This document shows positions 17,603 through 27,045 of a stretch of DNA of 64,000 nucleotides, in pieces. The notes beneath the pieces are model-generated. The model saw only the letters and a list, made by a program, of their open reading frames with translations. It had not been told where the DNA came from and made no database searches. The DNA is from Hoeflea prorocentri (GTDB taxonomy: Bacteria; Pseudomonadota; Alphaproteobacteria; Rhizobiales; Rhizobiaceae): NCBI RefSeq assembly GCF_027944115.1, contig NZ_JAPJZI010000002.1, positions 271,001 through 335,000 on the forward strand, written 5' to 3'. Every line of letters begins with the position of its first letter. Position 1 is the first letter of the stretch. Made by a program: the position numbers and the translations under genes.

Positions 17603-18991
17603 TTAGAGCTGCGCGCGCCACCAGGCGATCTGCTCACGCACATTATCCGGCGCCGTGCCGCCGAAACTTGTGCGGCTGGCAACCGAGGCCTCGACGGTCA
17701 GGACCGAATAGACACCCTCATTCACAGACGGGTTCAAATCGCGCAGATCCTCAAGCGGCAGGTCCGCCAGGTCGCAGCCGCGCTCTTCGGCAAGCGCCAC
17801 CGCCCGGCCGGTCACGTGATGGGCTTCGCGAAACGGCAGTCCTGCCTCGCGAACCAGCCAGTCTGCAAGGTCTGTCGCGGTCGAATAACCCGATCCGGCA
17901 GCCGCCTTCATGCCATCGTTCAGGACTTTCAGGTCCGAGATCATTCCCGTCATTGCGGCGATTGCCAGTTCCAGCGTCTCGGCTGCGTCGAAGACCTGTT
18001 CCTTGTCCTCCTGCATGTCCTTTGAGTAGGCGAGCGGAAGTCCCTTCATCACCGTCAGCAGGGCAATCAGTGCACCGCTGATGCGTCCGGTCTTGGCGCG
18101 GACGAGTTCGGCGGCGTCCGGGTTTTTCTTCTGCGGCATGATGGAAGAGCCGGTCGAAAAGGCATCGGATAGCCGGACAAAGCCGAATTGCGGCGTCGAC
18201 CAGATGACGATCTCCTCGGCAAGACGTGACAGGTGGGTTCCGCAGATGGCCGCCATACTGAGGAACTCGAGCGCGAAATCCCTGTCGGAAACGGTATCGA
18301 TCGAGTTGCGCGTGGGCGCTGAAAAACCAAGCGCGCCGGCGGTGTTGTGCCTGTCGATGGGAAAGCCGGTGCCGGCAAGGGCGGCAGCGCCGAGAGGGCA
18401 TTCGTCAAGCCGCGCAAGCGCATCGCGCACCCGCGAGCGGTCGCGGCCGAACATTTCCACATAGGCCATGCAATGATGTCCGAACGTGACTGGCTGCGCC
18501 GTCTGCAGATGTGTGAAACCCGGCATGACGGTGTCGGCATGCTCTTCGGCGCGGTTGAGAAAGGCGCCGATCAGATTTGTCAGTGCGGTTTGTGTTTTCT
18601 CAATCTCTGCGCGGACCCACATGCGAAAGTCGAGCGCGACTTGATCGTTGCGCGAACGGGCCGTGTGCAGCCGACCGGCCGCCGGGCCGATCAGATCGGA
18701 CAGCCGCGCCTCGATATTCATATGAATATCTTCAAGCCGCCGCGAGAATTCGAAGCCGCCACTCTCGATTTCTGACATTATCGTGTTCAGGCCCTGCACA
18801 ATCTTGTCACGATCGTCTGAGCTTATTATTCCAGTGGTGGCCAGCATATCGGCGTGGGCCAGCGAGCCGCGGATATCCTCGGCGTAGAGTTTCCGGTCGA
18901 AATCGATTGACGCGTTGATATCTTCCATGATCGCGTCGGGACCGGAGGCGAAGCGTCCGCCCCACATCTTGTTGGAGGATTTACCGTTCAT
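17603..18991 (-). CDS. argH: argininosuccinate lyase
   Basis: A 462-residue enzyme of the fumarase/aspartase superfamily; it splits argininosuccinate into arginine and fumarate in the cytosol. The signature [15 protein letters not shown] carries the catalytic serine loop, [16 protein letters not shown] and [15 protein letters not shown] are the other two conserved regions. Full length for the family. It is transcribed on the minus strand, divergent from the TlpA gene 28 bases away, and upstream of lptM-lysA with a 92-base gap. That gap holds a small inverted repeat, GGTGCA-AATG-TGCACC, at 17563-17578. Confidence 0.95.
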   Translation of the reverse strand: MNGKSSNKMWGGRFASGPDAIMEDINASIDFDRKLYAEDIRGSLAHADMLATTGIISSDDRDKIVQGLNTIMSEIESGGFEFSRRLEDIHMNIEARLSDLIGPAAGRLHTARSRNDQVALDFRMWVRAEIEKTQTALTNLIGAFLNRAEEHADTVMPGFTHLQTAQPVTFGHHCMAYVEMFGRDRSRVRDALARLDECPLGAAALAGTGFPIDRHNTAGALGFSAPTRNSIDTVSDRDFALEFLSMAAICGTHLSRLAEEIVIWSTPQFGFVRLSDAFSTGSSIMPQKKNPDAAELVRAKTGRISGALIALLTVMKGLPLAYSKDMQEDKEQVFDAAETLELAIAAMTGMISDLKVLNDGMKAAAGSGYSTATDLADWLVREAGLPFREAHHVTGRAVALAEERGCDLADLPLEDLRDLNPSVNEGVYSVLTVEASVASRTSFGGTAPDNVREQIAWWRAQL

Positions 18992-19019
18992 GTGTCAGTC
19001 AGCTCCGGAGATGACGTAA

Positions 19020-19715
19020 ATGTCGGAACAAAAAAACGGAAACACCACGATCTTCATGATTGTCGGCGCCGCTGTTGTCCTGGCCATCGTGGCCGTTCTG
19101 GCTGCGGTATACGTGAATGATGCGCCGTCTGGCAACAACTCAAACGGGGCGAACAGCGCTGTAGCGCCCGCCGCCGCGTGCTCCGGTTCGGTGGAACTGG
19201 CAAAGGCCGTAGAACCGTTCGCCACGGGTCATGTTGCCGCCATGGCATCGGCGAGCGAGCCGAGATCGCTGGCGTTTCTGTCGTTCAACTCACCACAGGG
19301 CGAAAAGATGACGGTCGGTGACATGTCTGGAAAGACGCTGCTGGTCAATCTGTGGGCGACATGGTGCGCACCCTGCCGGGAAGAGATGCCGGCGCTTGAC
19401 GAACTGCAGAAAGTCATGGGCGGCGAAGACTTCGAGGTCGTCGCCATCAATATCGATCAGGGTGACGACAGCAAGCCGACGGCATTCCTTGAGGAAATCG
19501 GCGTCGCCAGTCTCGGCTACTATCGCGACAACACAATGGGCGTTTTTAACGATCTGAAGAAAGAAGGCCTTGCCTTCGGCCTTCCGGTGACGCTGCTGAT
19601 CGATGAGGCGGGCTGCCTAGTCGCCAATATGAACGGCCCGGCACACTGGTCGAGCGATGATGCCAAGGCCTATGTCGGCGCGGCGCTTTCCGGCCGGCAG
19701 CAGCCGTCATCTTAG
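19020..19715 (+). CDS. tlpA: TlpA family thiol:disulfide oxidoreductase
   Basis: A 231-residue membrane-anchored thioredoxin-like protein. Residues 10-33 form a membrane helix (TIFMIVGAAVVLAIVAVLAAVYV). The periplasmic domain carries the redox motif WCAPC in LWATWCAPCREEMP, and the cis-proline is in FGLPVTLLID. TlpA proteins keep copper chaperones and cytochrome oxidase subunits reduced during respiratory-chain assembly. The insert between the helix and the domain holds an isolated Cys (AAACSGSVE), as in Bradyrhizobium TlpA. The stop overlaps nothing; RidA starts 19 bases later. The gene is divergent from argH, a common rhizobial arrangement. Confidence 0.85.
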   Translation: MSEQKNGNTTIFMIVGAAVVLAIVAVLAAVYVNDAPSGNNSNGANSAVAPAAACSGSVELAKAVEPFATGHVAAMASASEPRSLAFLSFNSPQGEKMTVGDMSGKTLLVNLWATWCAPCREEMPALDELQKVMGGEDFEVVAINIDQGDDSKPTAFLEEIGVASLGYYRDNTMGVFNDLKKEGLAFGLPVTLLIDEAGCLVANMNGPAHWSSDDAKAYVGAALSGRQQPSS

Positions 19716-19734
19716 TCTGCCTGGACCCTTGTTG

Positions 19735-20133
19735 ATGGCTAAGCGTACTCTAATTCCGCCATTATTGGCGGCGGCGGCCGGAAAGGCGAAGATGTCGCCG
19801 GCCATCGTGTCCGGCGATCATGTTTTCCTGACGGGTTCGACAGGCGGAAATGCAGAAGGGGTCATGCCCAATGATCCCGGTCAGCAGTTTCGCAATGCAT
19901 TTGACAAGATAGGGGCAATCCTGGACGAGGGCGGCATGACGCTACAGTCTGTCGTTGAGATGACCACCTACCACGTCGGCTTGCGTGATCACTTCGATCT
20001 GTTCGATGCCGTGCGGCTTGAATACTTTGACGAACCCTATCCGGCTTGGACGGCGGTGGAAGTCGCGGGCCTCAGGCGTGAGGGTGCTGTCGTCGAGATA
20101 CGTGTGATCGCGTATTCCGGTTCCACAGGCTGA
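19735..20133 (+). CDS. RidA family protein
   Basis: A 132-residue member of the YjgF/YER057c/UK114 family. RidA proteins hydrolyse reactive enamine/imine intermediates, but many subfamilies lack that activity. Typical features are VSGDHVFLTGSTGGNAEG and the C-terminal EVAGLRREGAVVEIRVIAY. The arginine that binds the substrate carboxylate in true RidA is expected in the VEIRVIA segment and an Arg is there. The start is the ATG before AKRTLIPP with no clear ribosome-binding site, 19 bases after tlpA, so translation may depend on the upstream gene. Exact subfamily not determined. Confidence 0.75.
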   Translation: MAKRTLIPPLLAAAAGKAKMSPAIVSGDHVFLTGSTGGNAEGVMPNDPGQQFRNAFDKIGAILDEGGMTLQSVVEMTTYHVGLRDHFDLFDAVRLEYFDEPYPAWTAVEVAGLRREGAVVEIRVIAYSGSTG

Positions 20134-20165
20134 ATGTAAAACCGTGCCGCATCCGGCAAGGACCT

Positions 20166-21047
20166 TTAGCGCGTCGGCACCGGCTCCTCGCCGCGATAGT
20201 CGTAAAAGCCGCGCCCGGTCTTGCGGCCGAGCCAGCCGGCCTCGACATATTTCACCAGCAGCGGGCAGGGCCGGTATTTTGAATCGGCCAGCCCGTCGTA
20301 AAGCACCTGCATGATCGACAGGCAGGTGTCGAGGCCGATGAAGTCGGCAAGCTGCAGCGGGCCGATCGGATGGTTGGCTCCAAGCTTCATCGATGTGTCG
20401 ATGGCTTCAACCGTGCCCACGCCCTCATAAAGCGTGTAGATCGCCTCATTGATCATGGGCAGCAGGATGCGATTGACGATGAAGGCGGGGAAATCCTCGG
20501 CCACGGTCACCGTCTTGTCGAGGGAGACAACAAATTCCTTGGCCGCATCGAAGGTGATGTCGGCGGTGGCGATGCCGCGGACCAATTCAACCAGCCGCAT
20601 GACCGGGGCCGGGTTCATGAAGTGAATGCCGATGAAGCGCTCGGGCCGATCGGTCGCCGAGGCAAGCCGGGTTATCGACAGGGACGAGGTGTTTGTCGCC
20701 AAAATGGCTTCCGGGTTGAGAACCGGGCACAGATTGGCAAAGATTTTCCGCTTGACCGTCTCGTCTTCCGTCGCTGCTTCGATCACCAGATCCAGCGATG
20801 CGAGGTCTTCGACAGATGGCGCGGCGATGATGCGTCCGATCGCCTTGTTACGGTCGGCATCCTTCAAGGTTCCGGCCGCAACCTGTCGGGCCATGTTGCC
20901 GTTTATCGTCGCCAGCCCATCCTTGATGCGTTCCTCGGACACATCGTGCAGATGGATATCGTAACCGGCAATTGCGCAAACATGCGCAATACCGTTACCC
21001 ATCTGGCCTGCTCCGACTATTCCAACAGATTTGATCGCGTTGGCCAT
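20166..21047 (-). CDS. hbd: 3-hydroxybutyryl-CoA dehydrogenase
   Basis: A 293-residue NAD(P)-dependent dehydrogenase that interconverts 3-hydroxybutyryl-CoA and acetoacetyl-CoA. The Rossmann motif [11 protein letters not shown] lies at residues 11-21. The catalytic histidine is in [17 protein letters not shown] and the C-terminal domain shows [18 protein letters not shown]. It is downstream of etfB-etfA on the same strand, a grouping that couples acyl-CoA oxidation to electron transfer. A strong hairpin separates it from etfA. Confidence 0.92.
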   Translation of the reverse strand: MANAIKSVGIVGAGQMGNGIAHVCAIAGYDIHLHDVSEERIKDGLATINGNMARQVAAGTLKDADRNKAIGRIIAAPSVEDLASLDLVIEAATEDETVKRKIFANLCPVLNPEAILATNTSSLSITRLASATDRPERFIGIHFMNPAPVMRLVELVRGIATADITFDAAKEFVVSLDKTVTVAEDFPAFIVNRILLPMINEAIYTLYEGVGTVEAIDTSMKLGANHPIGPLQLADFIGLDTCLSIMQVLYDGLADSKYRPCPLLVKYVEAGWLGRKTGRGFYDYRGEEPVPTR

Positions 21048-21106
21048 TTTTATTCCGTTCTTTCGGGGTGTCGCGTGCTTACGCCGCTCGTCTGTTACAA
21101 ACTAAA

Positions 21107-21136
21107 TGGCCGGGCTGGTAACGTCCAGCCCGGCCA
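21107..21136 (-). terminator. strong hairpin between etfA and hbd
   Basis: A perfect 12-bp GC-rich inverted repeat (TGGCCGGGCTGG and its complement) with a 6-base loop. On the minus strand it is followed by TTTAGTTTG, so it could be the etfBA terminator. It could equally lower read-through into hbd or protect the 3' end of etf mRNA. The T-run is imperfect. Confidence 0.6.
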
Positions 21137-21175
21137 GTAAGTTTGCGTGACGAATCTGCTTAAGCAGTGATCGGG

Positions 21176-22105
21176 CTAAAGCGCCTTTTCCAGCTCGGGC
21201 AGGGCGTCGAAGAGATCTGCGACAAGACCGTAATCGGCAACCTGGAAAATGGGTGCCTCCTCGTCCTTGTTGATGGCGACAATGACCTTGGAGTCCTTCA
21301 TGCCCGCAAGGTGCTGGATGGCGCCCGATATGCCGCAGGCAATGTAAAGGTCCGGTGCGACCACCTTGCCCGTCTGACCGACCTGAAGGTCGTTGGGGGC
21401 ATAACCGGCATCGACCGCTGCACGGGATGCGCCGACGGCGGCACCCAGCTTGTCTGCAACCGGAAGGATGACTTCCTGGAATTTTTCCTCGGAGCCAAGG
21501 GCGCGTCCGCCGGAGATGATCACCTTTGCAGATGTCAGTTCGGGGCGGTCGCTTTCCGACAGTTTTTCTTCCACGAAGGTCGAAAGTCCCGGATTGTCTG
21601 CTGCGGAGATCGTCTCGACTGCTGCCGAACCGCCTTCACCGGCAGCATTGAAGCCGGCGGTGCGCACGGTGACGACTTTTTTGGCGTCTGTCGCCTGAAC
21701 GGTCTGAATCGCATTGCCCGCATAGATGGGGCGTTTGAAGGTGTCGGCACTCACCACTTCGGTGATGTCCGAGACCTGCATGACGTCCAGAAGGGCTGCG
21801 ACACGCGGCATGACGTTTTTGCCTGTGGTCGTCGCGGCGGCGACGATGGCATCATAATCGCCGGCCATGGAGACAATCAGCGCTGCCATCGGCTCGGCGA
21901 GGCTGTATTCCAGCTCGTCGGCTTCAGCCAGAAGCACCTTGGATACGCCATCGAGCTTTGCAGCTTCGTCGGCGGCGGCCTTTGCACCTTTGCCGGCAAC
22001 CAGCACGTGGACGTCACCGCCCATCTGCGCAGCAGCCGACAGGGCCTTGGCGGTCTGATCGGAAAGGGACGCGTTGTCGTGTTCCGCAAGAAGAAGAGTA
22101 GTCAT
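21176..22105 (-). CDS. etfA: electron transfer flavoprotein subunit alpha
   Basis: A 309-residue subunit of ETF, which takes electrons from acyl-CoA and other dehydrogenases and passes them to ETF:quinone oxidoreductase. The C-terminal FAD-binding signature is clear: [20 protein letters not shown] then IQHLAGM, followed by [20 protein letters not shown]. The start is the ATG before [10 protein letters not shown]; 24 upstream in-frame codons lie in the etfB-etfA gap and are not typical. It follows etfB by 16 bases. Confidence 0.95.
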   Translation of the reverse strand: MTTLLLAEHDNASLSDQTAKALSAAAQMGGDVHVLVAGKGAKAAADEAAKLDGVSKVLLAEADELEYSLAEPMAALIVSMAGDYDAIVAAATTTGKNVMPRVAALLDVMQVSDITEVVSADTFKRPIYAGNAIQTVQATDAKKVVTVRTAGFNAAGEGGSAAVETISAADNPGLSTFVEEKLSESDRPELTSAKVIISGGRALGSEEKFQEVILPVADKLGAAVGASRAAVDAGYAPNDLQVGQTGKVVAPDLYIACGISGAIQHLAGMKDSKVIVAINKDEEAPIFQVADYGLVADLFDALPELEKAL

Positions 22106-22121
22106 GCGTTTGATCCTTTCC

Positions 22122-22871
22122 TTAAAGCACGCCGGCTTCGTTTTTAAGCTTGTCGACAAGCTCGGCAACGCTTTCAACCTTGACGCCGGCCTTGCGGCCC
22201 TCGGGCTCTTCGGTGGTCAGTACTTTAAGCCTTGGAGCGGTGTCGACGCCGTAATCGGCAGTGGTTTTCTTGTCGAGCGGCTTCTTCTTGGCCTTCATGA
22301 TGTTCGGCAGCGAAGCGTAGCGCGGCTCGTTAAGCCGCAGGTCCGTCGTGACGACGGCGGGCAGTGTGATCTCGACAGTCTGAAGGCCACCGTCAACTTC
22401 GCGCGTCACGGACGCCTTGCCGTCGCCGATTTCGATCTCAGAAGCGAATGTGCCCTGTGACCATCCAAGCAGTGCGGCAAGCATCTGTCCCGTCTGGTTC
22501 GCGTCGTCGTCAATGGCCTGTTTGCCGACAATGACGAGGCCGGGATCTTCCTCAGCGACGATCGCCTTGAGGATCTTGGCAACGGCAAGCGGTTCGACCG
22601 TGTCGTCCGTCTGGACCAGGATGCCGCGATCGGCACCCATGGCAAGGGCCGTCCGGATAGTTTCCTCGGCCTTTGCCGGTCCGATGGAAACGGCGACGAT
22701 TTCCTCAACCTTGCCGGCTTCTTTCAGCCGGATCGCTTCCTCGACCGAAATTTCGTCAAAGGGGTTCATGGACATCTTGACGTTTGCAAGCTCAACACCC
22801 GAGCCATCGGGCCGGACGCGGATCTTGACGTTGTAGTCGACGACCCGTTTTACTGGGACCAGAACTTTCAT
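22122..22871 (-). CDS. etfB: electron transfer flavoprotein subunit beta
   Basis: A 249-residue partner of EtfA. Family marks are [54 protein letters not shown] and the AMP-binding region. It is the first gene of the etfBA(-hbd) operon. The 219 bases upstream contain two perfect 14-bp palindromes listed separately. Cytosolic heterodimer with EtfA. Confidence 0.95.
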   Translation of the reverse strand: MKVLVPVKRVVDYNVKIRVRPDGSGVELANVKMSMNPFDEISVEEAIRLKEAGKVEEIVAVSIGPAKAEETIRTALAMGADRGILVQTDDTVEPLAVAKILKAIVAEEDPGLVIVGKQAIDDDANQTGQMLAALLGWSQGTFASEIEIGDGKASVTREVDGGLQTVEITLPAVVTTDLRLNEPRYASLPNIMKAKKKPLDKKTTADYGVDTAPRLKVLTTEEPEGRKAGVKVESVAELVDKLKNEAGVL

Positions 22872-22939
22872 TCGCTTACCTTTCTCAAATCGTGCGCAGG
22901 ACTTGGCACATCCGGCGTGTCCGATGCTGGCTGGAAGGC

Positions 22940-22969
22940 GACATGATCATGTCCATTTCTGGCCAGAAA
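22940..22969. promoter_or_regulatory. two tandem 14-bp palindromes upstream of etfB
   Basis: GACATGATCATGTC (22940-22953) and TTTCTGGCCAGAAA (22956-22969) are both perfect palindromes, centres 16 bp apart, 69-98 bases upstream of the etfB start. Operator-like spacing upstream of an ETF/beta-oxidation operon suggests a dimeric repressor site, for example TetR or GntR type, but the two sequences differ from each other so they may bind different proteins. Confidence 0.45.
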
Positions 22970-23090
22970 CACCCGGATTATTTGAAATACTGAGCCTCTC
23001 GGCAGTCACATATCTGCAAGTGGCCTTGTCGGTCAATTGCGTTTGTGCCGCAGGGACGGGATTTCGCCTGTTTCGTTGCGGTTGCCCGCC

Positions 23091-23849
23091 TCAGCGGCCC
23101 CAGCGTCTTTCGACTTTCGGAACCGGTGATTTGTGCCTGACAACCGCGCGGGGCGAGACAATCTGACGGTCAAACAGCGGTACGTCGCGTCTCTTCAGCA
23201 AGACGACGAGGATAGCACCTGCCACGATGCCGCCCACATGGGCCGCCCAGGAGACAGCGCCATCGCTGTCGGCAAACACCATGACGAACTGATAGCCCAC
23301 CCATATCAGCAGCGGGACAAAGGCTGGCAGGGGTAATGGAATACGCCACATAACCAGAACCCAGATCCTGACACGCGGGTGGAGGATCAGATAGGCGGCG
23401 ACGATGCCGGCAACCGCGCCGGAAGCGCCGATGAGCGGCGCCTCCGAGCCGGCATTGAACAGGCCATGGGCCAGCGCGCCGGCCGCCGCGCAGGCAAGGT
23501 AGAAGATGAGGAAGCGGAAATGGCCGAGTGCGTCCTCGATGTTGTCGCCAAAGACCCACAGGAAGACCATGTTGCCGGCAAGATGCATGAAATTGGCATG
23601 CAGGAAGGAATAGGTGATGTAGGTCGCCGTTTCCGGCACGAGCGTCAGACCCGGTGCAAGCTCTGCCGGTCCGAAGGCAACGGCAGGGATAAAACCCAGC
23701 CCGAGGACGGCGGCTGTTGTCAACTCACCGTCCGCACCGCTCAGGGCGGTCAATACCCAGACGATCACATTGATCGCGATAAGTGTCAGGGTGACGTATT
23801 GGCGATCAATATGGTCGAGGTCGTTGCGATCGTTGAGCGGTATGAACAT
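23091..23849 (-). CDS. rhomboid family intramembrane serine protease
   Basis: A 252-residue polytopic protease with about six membrane helices. The catalytic serine is in GASGAVAGIVAAY and the catalytic histidine in WAAHVGGIVAGAI, which is the Ser-His dyad of rhomboids. FLHANFMHLAGNMVFLWVFGDNIEDALG is the conserved helix-2 region with the HxxxN segment. It cleaves membrane-spanning substrates in the bilayer; the substrate is unknown. It ends with a charged cytoplasmic tail and lies 6 bases from the cobalamin adenosyltransferase gene, so they are probably one transcript. Confidence 0.9.
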   Translation of the reverse strand: MFIPLNDRNDLDHIDRQYVTLTLIAINVIVWVLTALSGADGELTTAAVLGLGFIPAVAFGPAELAPGLTLVPETATYITYSFLHANFMHLAGNMVFLWVFGDNIEDALGHFRFLIFYLACAAAGALAHGLFNAGSEAPLIGASGAVAGIVAAYLILHPRVRIWVLVMWRIPLPLPAFVPLLIWVGYQFVMVFADSDGAVSWAAHVGGIVAGAILVVLLKRRDVPLFDRQIVSPRAVVRHKSPVPKVERRWGR

Positions 23850-23855
23850 GAGCGT

Positions 23856-24431
23856 CTAACGGTTCTTGCCCGGCACCCAGAGAATATCGCTGCGGCCATT
23901 GTCATTGGCGCAACGCGCGGCCACAAACAAGAGATCCGAAACGCGATTGATATAGCGCAGGCCGTCAGCGTTGACGTGAGCGCCGGTACCAGCCAACGCG
24001 ACCATGATCCTTTCCGCCCTGCGGGTAACTGTGCGCGCCTGGTGAAGTGCCGCGGCTGCCGGTGATCCTCCGGGCAATACAAAAGAGGTCAATGCGTCGA
24101 GATCGGCGTTGAGCCTGTCAATCTCGGTTTCAACGCGGCTGACCTGATCCGCGGTGATGCGCAGCGGTTCATAGTCGAGTTTTTTTCCTTCATCAGGCGT
24201 CGCCAGATCGGCACCGAGATCGAAGAAATCATTTTGCAGGCGCGCAAGCATGGCGTCGAGGGTGGCGAGATCACCGGTGTGCAGGCGCGCCATGCCGATA
24301 CAGGCATTGGCCTCGTCAACGGTGCCGAAGGCCTCGACCCGAAGGTCGTTTTTCGGGCAGCGTTCGCCGGTGCTCAGTCCGGTGGTGCCGTCGTCGCCGG
24401 TGCGCGTGTAGATTTTATTGAGTTTGACCAA
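23856..24431 (-). CDS. cob(I)alamin adenosyltransferase (PduO type)
   Basis: A 191-residue ATP:cob(I)alamin adenosyltransferase, making adenosylcobalamin. The N-terminal ATP-binding motif is KIYTRTGDDGTTGLSTGER; the trimer-interface motifs FVLPGGSPAAAALHQARTVT-RRAER and YINRVSDLLFVAARCAN are characteristic. The start is probably TTG (MVKLNKIYTRTG): GGGAGA lies 7 bases upstream, homologs begin there, and it falls after the stop of the upstream twin-helix gene, whereas the only in-frame ATG would overlap that gene. Adjacent rhomboid, HIG1-like and etf genes match rhizobial order. Confidence 0.9.
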   Translation of the reverse strand: MVKLNKIYTRTGDDGTTGLSTGERCPKNDLRVEAFGTVDEANACIGMARLHTGDLATLDAMLARLQNDFFDLGADLATPDEGKKLDYEPLRITADQVSRVETEIDRLNADLDALTSFVLPGGSPAAAALHQARTVTRRAERIMVALAGTGAHVNADGLRYINRVSDLLFVAARCANDNGRSDILWVPGKNR

Positions 24432-24445
24432 AATCGTCTCCCGCT

Positions 24446-24643
24446 TTAACGGCCGCCGCCGGTGATCCACAATACAACCACGATCAGAACCACGGCAATG
24501 AATTGCAGGAGCACGCGAAGCTGCATGAGTTTGTTGGACAGATTGCCGGAGCCGCCGCGCATCATGTTTATGAGGCCCCGGATGAGCACGAAAACAACGG
24601 CGGCCATCGCCACCAGTGTCAGATAGTAGAAAAAGGATGCCAT
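24446..24643 (-). CDS. twin transmembrane protein, HIG1-like
   Basis: A 65-residue protein made of two membrane helices (FFYYLTLVAMAAVVFVLIRGLI and LLQFIAVVLIVVVLWIT) joined by a short loop RGGSGNLSNKLMQLRV. The loop end SNKLMQLRVLLQ resembles the HIG1 domain, found in proteins that associate with cytochrome c oxidase or respiratory supercomplexes. The bacterial versions are poorly characterised. The ATG is preceded by AGGAACAGCA. It sits directly upstream of the cobalamin adenosyltransferase gene and downstream of the SDR gene. Confidence 0.75.
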   Translation of the reverse strand: MASFFYYLTLVAMAAVVFVLIRGLINMMRGGSGNLSNKLMQLRVLLQFIAVVLIVVVLWITGGGR

Positions 24644-24662
24644 TGCTGTTCCTGCTTTAGCG

Positions 24663-25493
24663 CTAGCGTTTCTCGATGAGGCCGTAGAACACGCTTGTCG
24701 GGAGAAGACGTTTCATCAGGGTCGCAATCCTTGCGGGCCGGGTGATAACATAATGGGGCCTCGGCCGCCGGCTTTCCAGTGCATGTTTGAGCACGGCATA
24801 AACGGCGTCCGGTTTGAGCTTGGTTCTGGAACGTACGCCGCCCTGCCGGAGCCGTTGCAGTTCCTTTTGATAGTCGTCCCGGTGAACGGACCCCTCGACA
24901 TCGATATAGCGTTCGACATAGGCCAGCGCATTGGTTGCGAATTTCGACTCGATCGGACCGGGTTCGATCAGGCTGAGATGGATATCGGTACCGGCGAGCT
25001 CGTGCCGCAGGGTCACCGACAGGCCTTCCAGGGCAAACTTTGAAGCGTTGTAGGCGCCGCGAAAGCGCAGGGGAACCAGGCCCAGGATCGACGAACACTG
25101 CACGATGCGCCCATGGCCCTTATTCCTCATGACCGGAACGATGCGTCGCGTGAGCTCGTGCCAGCCGAAGAAATTGGCTTCGAACTGTTCGCGCAACACA
25201 TCGGTGCTGAGGTCCTCAACGGCGCCCGCCTGTCCGTAGGCGCCATTGTTGAAAAGCGCGTCCAGCGTGCCGCCGGTTGCTTCAAGGACGTCACTTGTCA
25301 GTGTCGCGATGCTTTCGGGTTCACGATAGTCGAGATAGAAGGCCTCGAACCCGTCCTGCTTCAGCGCCTCGATATCTTCGGCCTTGCGGGCCGTTGCAAA
25401 AACCCGCCAGCCATCGTTGCGCAGCGCACGCGCGCAATAGGCGCCGATGCCAGAAGAGCATCCGGTAACAAGAATGTTTTTTTGATCTGGCAT
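24663..25493 (-). CDS. short-chain dehydrogenase/reductase
   Basis: A 276-residue classical SDR oxidoreductase. The cofactor motif is TGCSSGIGAYCARAL, the structural NNGAYGQ corresponds to NNAG, and the catalytic Ser-Tyr-Lys are in CSSILGLVPLRFRGAYNASK. A basic residue after the first strand (FATARKAED) suggests NADP preference. The start is the ATG before PDQKNILVTG; 13 more in-frame codons precede it but lie beyond the conserved start. Substrate cannot be told. It is the first gene of a minus-strand run that includes the twin-helix and cobalamin genes. Confidence 0.85.
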   Translation of the reverse strand: MPDQKNILVTGCSSGIGAYCARALRNDGWRVFATARKAEDIEALKQDGFEAFYLDYREPESIATLTSDVLEATGGTLDALFNNGAYGQAGAVEDLSTDVLREQFEANFFGWHELTRRIVPVMRNKGHGRIVQCSSILGLVPLRFRGAYNASKFALEGLSVTLRHELAGTDIHLSLIEPGPIESKFATNALAYVERYIDVEGSVHRDDYQKELQRLRQGGVRSRTKLKPDAVYAVLKHALESRRPRPHYVITRPARIATLMKRLLPTSVFYGLIEKR

Positions 25494-25691
25494 GAAGGCC
25501 CGGTCCGTGATGGCGGCCCCACCCGGGACCATTGAAGAAAATGCTGTCTAACGTCTGCACAATGTCTTTGACAAGCGGCGGGGTGCCTTGCGATCAATAA
25601 GTTGTTCTTCAAGAGTGCGCGATTTGTTATGCAATCGCCGCATATTCTGCGGCAGACGGCCGGTGCGGCACCGACGAGGTGGAGAGAGCGT

Positions 25692-26519
25692 ATGACGGCA
25701 GCTTATCTGTGGAGAGTGGTTCGTGAGGCCGTCGTCCACTTCAATCAGGACGACGGCTGGGCGATGGCCAGCCACGTCGCCCTTTCCACGCTGCTGGCGA
25801 TTTTCCCGTTTCTTATCTTCGCAACGTCGCTTGCGAGTTTTGTCGGTGCGGATGCCTTCGCCGATACTGCTGTCCACATTGTCTTCGATACCTGGCCGAA
25901 GTCGATCGCCGAACCGATATCGCAGCAGGTCCTGCAGGTGCTGACAGTCAATCGCGGCGGCGTTCTGACCGTTTCGGTCCTTGCGGCCGCGTTCTTTGCG
26001 TCGAACGGTGTGGAGGCGCTACGGGTTTCGCTCAACCGTGCCTACCGCGTGACGGATCGCCGGTCGATCTTCTTCAACCGGGCGCAAAGTCTTGGCTTCG
26101 TCGTGATCGCCGCGCTCATCCTGCTGGCGATCAGTTTTCTGCTTGTCCTTGCTCCCATCCTGACGAAACTGATGCGGGACTGGCTTCCCTGGTCGGAAGA
26201 CCTCATTTCGCACCTTGATAACTGGCGTCTGGTGGTTGCGGTGATCGTGCTCTTTGTCGGTCTCATCGTATGCCACAGGTGGCTGCCGGCCGGCTACAGG
26301 TCCATCCGGGCGACCTTACCGGGTGTTTTGGTTACCATGATCTTCTGGATGGCCGGTGCGTTGCTCTTTTCGGCCTACCTGCAGCAGTTTTCCACCTATG
26401 TGGCGACCTATGCCGGCCTTGCTTCCATCATGATCGCATTGATTTTCCTCTATATTGTCGCTGCGATCTTCATTCTCGGAGCAGAGCTCAACGCCTCGAT
26501 CCTTGCTGAGAAGCAATAA
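25692..26519 (+). CDS. YihY/BrkB family membrane protein
   Basis: A 275-residue polytopic membrane protein with about six helices. The N-terminal segment DDGWAMASHVALSTLLAIFPFLIFATSLAS is diagnostic of the YihY/virulence factor BrkB family, once misnamed ribonuclease BN. Later features are ASNGVEALRVSLNRAYRV and the C-terminal LIFLYIVAAIFILGAELNA. Function is not established; transporter-like roles have been proposed. The ATG at 25692 has GGAGAG six bases upstream and was preferred over an ATG 90 bases earlier. It is transcribed away from the SDR gene. Confidence 0.85.
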   Translation: MTAAYLWRVVREAVVHFNQDDGWAMASHVALSTLLAIFPFLIFATSLASFVGADAFADTAVHIVFDTWPKSIAEPISQQVLQVLTVNRGGVLTVSVLAAAFFASNGVEALRVSLNRAYRVTDRRSIFFNRAQSLGFVVIAALILLAISFLLVLAPILTKLMRDWLPWSEDLISHLDNWRLVVAVIVLFVGLIVCHRWLPAGYRSIRATLPGVLVTMIFWMAGALLFSAYLQQFSTYVATYAGLASIMIALIFLYIVAAIFILGAELNASILAEKQ

Positions 26520-26730
26520 AGGCCGAAACGCCCCGGCAGTTCCGCTGTGCCGAAGTCCTTAAAAAGCTGTCCTGCCTGTTGAAAGAACATTAACCGCACC
26601 TCTCGGAAACCCGCAAAAATGATGGGTTTTGGGGTAGTATTTGTCCCTGGCAAATGAATTGTCACGCGGAGTTACTTGTTTGTTGTGGGCGGTATCAAGT
26701 CTCGGCGTCTGCAAATGACGGAGCTTGGAC

Positions 26731-27018
26731 ATGTTTACATTCCTGTCACCGGAACTGGCTTACGCGCTGATTCTCGCGTGTGCCATGATCTGGTTTTTTG
26801 CCGGTCATGCCATGGATGGCATCATGGGCACGATCGGCTTCGGCGTGTTTGGCAACATGATCGTGATGGCGACCGGCCAGGCCCTCGGGATGATCCTGGT
26901 GGATATGGCCGGCCTTCCGCTGAACAGCATGCAAGTGCTTGTGGCAGCATCGTTGCTCGGCGCGTTTGGAGCGCTGCTGCTTTTGGCTCTGCTGAAGCAG
27001 ATTTTTCTGCGGATCTGA
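26731..27018 (+). CDS. small integral membrane protein
   Basis: A 95-residue protein that is almost entirely hydrophobic, with three predicted helices (LAYALILACAMIWFFAGHA, IGFGVFGNMIVMATGQALGMI and VLVAASLLGAFGALLLLALL). The ATG was chosen over a TTG six bases earlier because GGAG lies 7 bases upstream of the ATG. I do not recognise a named family; similar small proteins occur in rhizobia. It is convergent with gluQ and sits alone after the BrkB gene. Function unknown. Confidence 0.6.
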   Translation: MFTFLSPELAYALILACAMIWFFAGHAMDGIMGTIGFGVFGNMIVMATGQALGMILVDMAGLPLNSMQVLVAASLLGAFGALLLLALLKQIFLRI

Positions 27019-27045
27019 CACCAGCCAAAGACCGTTGAAGCATGC

